DNA of 64,000 nucleotides from Ga0077536 sp943370145 (GTDB taxonomy: Bacteria; Pseudomonadota; Gammaproteobacteria; Ga0077536). The stretch spans positions 12,701-76,700 of the forward strand of contig CALRPY020000017.1 in the NCBI GenBank assembly GCA_943370145.1. The letters run 5' to 3'. The notes beneath the pieces were generated by a model. That model worked only from the letters and a program-made list of their open reading frames with translations, was not told the origin of the DNA and searched no databases. The translations under genes and the position numbers were made by a program. The number at the start of each line of letters is the position of its first letter. Position 1 is the stretch's first letter. Shown one piece after another: positions 61,720 to 64,000 of the stretch.

Positions 61720-64000
61720 TCAGTGGAAGTCCCGCGACGCCGTCGGCAGCCGCCCGAGCAGTGCCGTGTAGTCGTGCAGGCGATGCGCAATCACGTGCAC
61801 GACGCTCCCCTCGCGCTGCACTTCGCCGTCGACGCCCAGCAGCCGCGCGCCCAGCAGTTCGCGGCGCTGCGCGTCGACGAGGCTGGACCATACGATGAGG
61901 TTCGTCGCGCCGCTCTCGTCCTCCAGCGTGACGAAGACGACGCCGGTCGCGGTGCCCGGACGCTGGCGCATGATGACGAGCCCCGCAGTGTGCACGCGCG
62001 CGCCGTGGCGCAGATGCTGGATCTCGAACGCGGTGACGCAACCACGCCGATCGAGCAGCGGCCGCAACAACTCGAGCGGATGCCGGCCAAGCGTGAGGCC
62101 CAATGACGCGTAGTCCGCGATCAGGTCGTCACCTTCACTGGGCCGGCGCAGCAGCGGTTGCGCTTCGCGGACGCTCGCGTCGCGCAGCACCGGCAGCGGC
62201 GCTTCGACGCCCAGCGCCGACCAGCGTGCGCGATGACGGTTGCCGGCGATGCCGCCCAGGGCGCCGGCCGCGCCCAGCAGCGTGAGCTCACGACGGTCGA
62301 GTCGCGCCCGCCGCGCGAGATCCTGCACGTCGGTGAACAAGGCCTGCGCGCGCGCCGCGACAATGCGTTCGGCAGCCGCCCCGGTGCAGCCCTTCACGAG
62401 CCGCAGGCCGAGCCGCAGCGCGGGTTCGTCTCCCCCCTCTTCTTCCAGCGTGCAGTCCCAGGCGCTGTGCGCGACATCGACCGGCCGCACGACGACCCCG
62501 TGGCGCCGCGCGTCCTGCACGAGCTGCGCCGGCGCATAGAAGCCCATCGGCTGGCTGTTCAACAAGGCACAGGTGTAGGCCGCGGGCTCATGGCACTTGA
62601 GCCAGGCGGACACATAGGCGAGCAGCGCGAAGCTCGCCGCATGGGACTCAGGGAAGCCGTATTCGCCGAAGCCCTGGATCTGCTGGAAGATGCGCTGCGC
62701 AAACTCCTCCGCATAGCCGCGCGCGCGCATGCCCTCGACGAGTTTCGCCTCGAAGTGCGCAAGGCCGCCGTGGCGCTTCCAGGCGGCCATCGAGCGTCGC
62801 AGCTGGTCTGCTTCGCCCGGCGTGAATCCCGCCGCGACCATCGCGAGCTTGATCACCTGTTCCTGGAACAGCGGCACGCCGAGCGTGCGCTCTAGGACGC
62901 CGCGCACCTCCTCGCTCGGATAATCGACGGCTTCCTCGCCGTTCCGCCGACGGAGATAGGGATGGACCATTTCGCCCTGGATCGGGCCCGGGCGGATGAT
63001 CGCGACCTCGATCACCAGATCGTAATAACAGGCGGGCTTCAGCCGCGGCAGCATCGCCATCTGCGCGCGCGACTCGATCTGGAACACGCCGATGGTGTCG
63101 GCGCGCTGGATCATCGCGTAGGTGGCCGGATCCTCGGCGGGCACGTCGGCCATGCCGAAGGGTCGGCCGCGCCGCGCGGCGACGAGCGCGCAGGTGCGGC
63201 GGATCGCGGAGAGCATGCCGAGCGACAGGCAATCGACCTTCAGCAGGCCCAGCGCATCGAGGTCGTCCTTGTCCCACTGGATCACGGTGCGCTCCGGCAT
63301 CGCGGCGTTCTCGATCGGCACCAGTTCGTCGAGCGGGCCGTCGGAGATCACGAAGCCGCCGACGTGCTGGGAGAGATGGCGCGGGAAGCCGATGAGCTCC
63401 GCAACGAGCGTGGTCAGCCGCTGCAGCACCGGGTTGTCCGGATCGAAACCGACCTCGCGCAGGCGCTCCGCGATGCCCGACCGGCCATCCCACCAGTAGA
63501 GGTTGCGCGCGATGCGATCGACCTGCTCCAGTGACAGGCCCAGCGCCTTGCCGACGTCGCGCACGGCGCTGCGCATCCGGTAGCGGATGACGGTGGCCGC
63601 GAGCGCCGCGCGCTGTCGCCCGTACTTGCGGTAGACGTACTGGATGACCTCTTCGCGCCGCTCGTGCTCGAAGTCGACGTCGATGTCGGGCGGCTCGCCG
63701 CGTTCGCGCGAGATGAAGCGCTCGAAGAGCATCTCCATGCGCGCCGGGTCCACCTCGGTGATGCCGAGGCAGTAGCAGACCGCCGAGTTCGCCGCCGAGC
63801 CGCGGCCCTGGCACAGGATGCCGCGCCCCTTCGCGAAGCGGACGATGTCGTGCACCGTGAGGAAGAAAGCCTCGTAGCCGAGTTCGCCGATCAGTCGCAG
63901 CTCGTGTTCGACCTGCGCGCGCACCGGGCCCGGCATGCCGCGCGGCCACCGCCGGCCGGCGCCGCGCTCGGTCAGCGCCCGCAGGTGCGACGCGGGCGTC
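61720..64000 (-). CDS. dnaE2: Error-prone DNA polymerase DnaE2 (C-terminal part)
   Basis: The frame runs from the right edge to 61720, giving about 759 residues of a protein normally about 1030-1080 long, so the N-terminal PHP domain lies outside. Visible are [20 protein letters not shown], the palm catalytic pair in [13 protein letters not shown], the third catalytic Asp in [12 protein letters not shown], helix-hairpin-helix sequence, and the OB-fold [21 protein letters not shown] near the end. The missing beta-clamp-type C-terminus and the Gly-rich [10 protein letters not shown] motif fit DnaE2 rather than DnaE1. It acts with ImuA and ImuB in SOS mutagenesis; those genes would be upstream, out of view. 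Confidence 0.93.
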   Translation of the reverse strand, partial: TPASHLRALTERGAGRRWPRGMPGPVRAQVEHELRLIGELGYEAFFLTVHDIVRFAKGRGILCQGRGSAANSAVCYCLGITEVDPARMEMLFERFISRERGEPPDIDVDFEHERREEVIQYVYRKYGRQRAALAATVIRYRMRSAVRDVGKALGLSLEQVDRIARNLYWWDGRSGIAERLREVGFDPDNPVLQRLTTLVAELIGFPRHLSQHVGGFVISDGPLDELVPIENAAMPERTVIQWDKDDLDALGLLKVDCLSLGMLSAIRRTCALVAARRGRPFGMADVPAEDPATYAMIQRADTIGVFQIESRAQMAMLPRLKPACYYDLVIEVAIIRPGPIQGEMVHPYLRRRNGEEAVDYPSEEVRGVLERTLGVPLFQEQVIKLAMVAAGFTPGEADQLRRSMAAWKRHGGLAHFEAKLVEGMRARGYAEEFAQRIFQQIQGFGEYGFPESHAASFALLAYVSAWLKCHEPAAYTCALLNSQPMGFYAPAQLVQDARRHGVVVRPVDVAHSAWDCTLEEEGGDEPALRLGLRLVKGCTGAAAERIVAARAQALFTDVQDLARRARLDRRELTLLGAAGALGGIAGNRHRARWSALGVEAPLPVLRDASVREAQPLLRRPSEGDDLIADYASLGLTLGRHPLELLRPLLDRRGCVTAFEIQHLRHGARVHTAGLVIMRQRPGTATGVVFVTLEDESGATNLIVWSSLVDAQRRELLGARLLGVDGEVQREGSVVHVIAHRLHDYTALLGRLPTASRDFH

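Noticed and set aside
1..64000. tRNA or rRNA genes
   Set aside because: No cloverleaf with a GTTCGANTC-type arm or rRNA-like stretch was recognised by reading; a covariance search was not possible here.

Overview
This window is GC-rich DNA, gene-dense on both strands, and looks like a Gammaproteobacterium with a heterotrophic, lipid- and terpenoid-degrading lifestyle. That assignment is inferred from gene content (GreB, DUF2333, DUF3422, PepN, AcnD/PrpF-type methylcitrate pathway, VPLPA-CTERM proteins, DnaE2) and from palindromic REP-like repeats. No rRNA or tRNA gene was recognised, so the taxon is not fixed.

Layout. 1-8 kb: the 5' part of a sarcosine-oxidase-like flavoprotein with a leaderless-looking promoter, a class I glutamine amidotransferase, an LLM oxidoreductase, a membrane fatty acid desaturase, a secreted protein of unknown role, and a CoA-transferase / EthD / F420-type PPOX run. 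8-16 kb: an acyl-CoA ligase divergent from an SDR, an RND exporter overlapping a LolA-like partner, then DUF3422 with a PPOX protein. 16.5-22.7 kb: a tight five-gene operon (enoyl-CoA hydratase, AtuA, biotin carboxylase, biotin carrier, carboxyltransferase) resembling acyclic terpene (geranyl-CoA carboxylase) catabolism, but with the alpha subunit split in two. 22.8-38.6 kb: diguanylate cyclase, DUF2333, serA, serC, a coiled-coil protein, LLM and VOC proteins, MFS permease, nitronate monooxygenase, greB, MaoC, DUF2147, a fused carotenoid/retinol-type desaturase plus flavin reductase, and a divergent LysR regulator. 38.7-46.8 kb: benzoate-CoA-type ligase, pepN, two VPLPA-CTERM proteins, an SCP2-like protein overlapping an alpha/beta hydrolase that lacks its nucleophile. 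47-54 kb: the complete methylcitrate cycle gntR-prpB-prpC-acnD-prpF, with two identical palindromic operators exactly 63 bp apart ahead of gntR. 54-64 kb: a solitary flagellin, a DDN-type protein, a third VPLPA-CTERM protein, a chimeric hyuB/SDR pseudogene, an outer-membrane barrel candidate, an OmpA lipoprotein, a small unknown gene, and the C-terminal part of dnaE2.

How the genes fit together: acyl-CoA ligases, hydratases, MaoC, SDRs, the CoA-transferase and the terpene-type carboxylase feed acyl-CoAs into beta-oxidation, and the prp operon disposes of the propionyl-CoA that branched or odd chains leave behind. Several LLM, PPOX and DDN proteins hint at use of cofactor F420.

The other theme is repeats. 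Five families of palindromic or terminal-inverted-repeat elements (here called R1 to R5) fill many intergenic gaps. One R4 copy sits inside the prp operon, one R5 copy has extended the C-terminus of a VPLPA-CTERM protein, and a diverged duplication carries the last 20 codons of prpF. No transposase gene is visible in the window.
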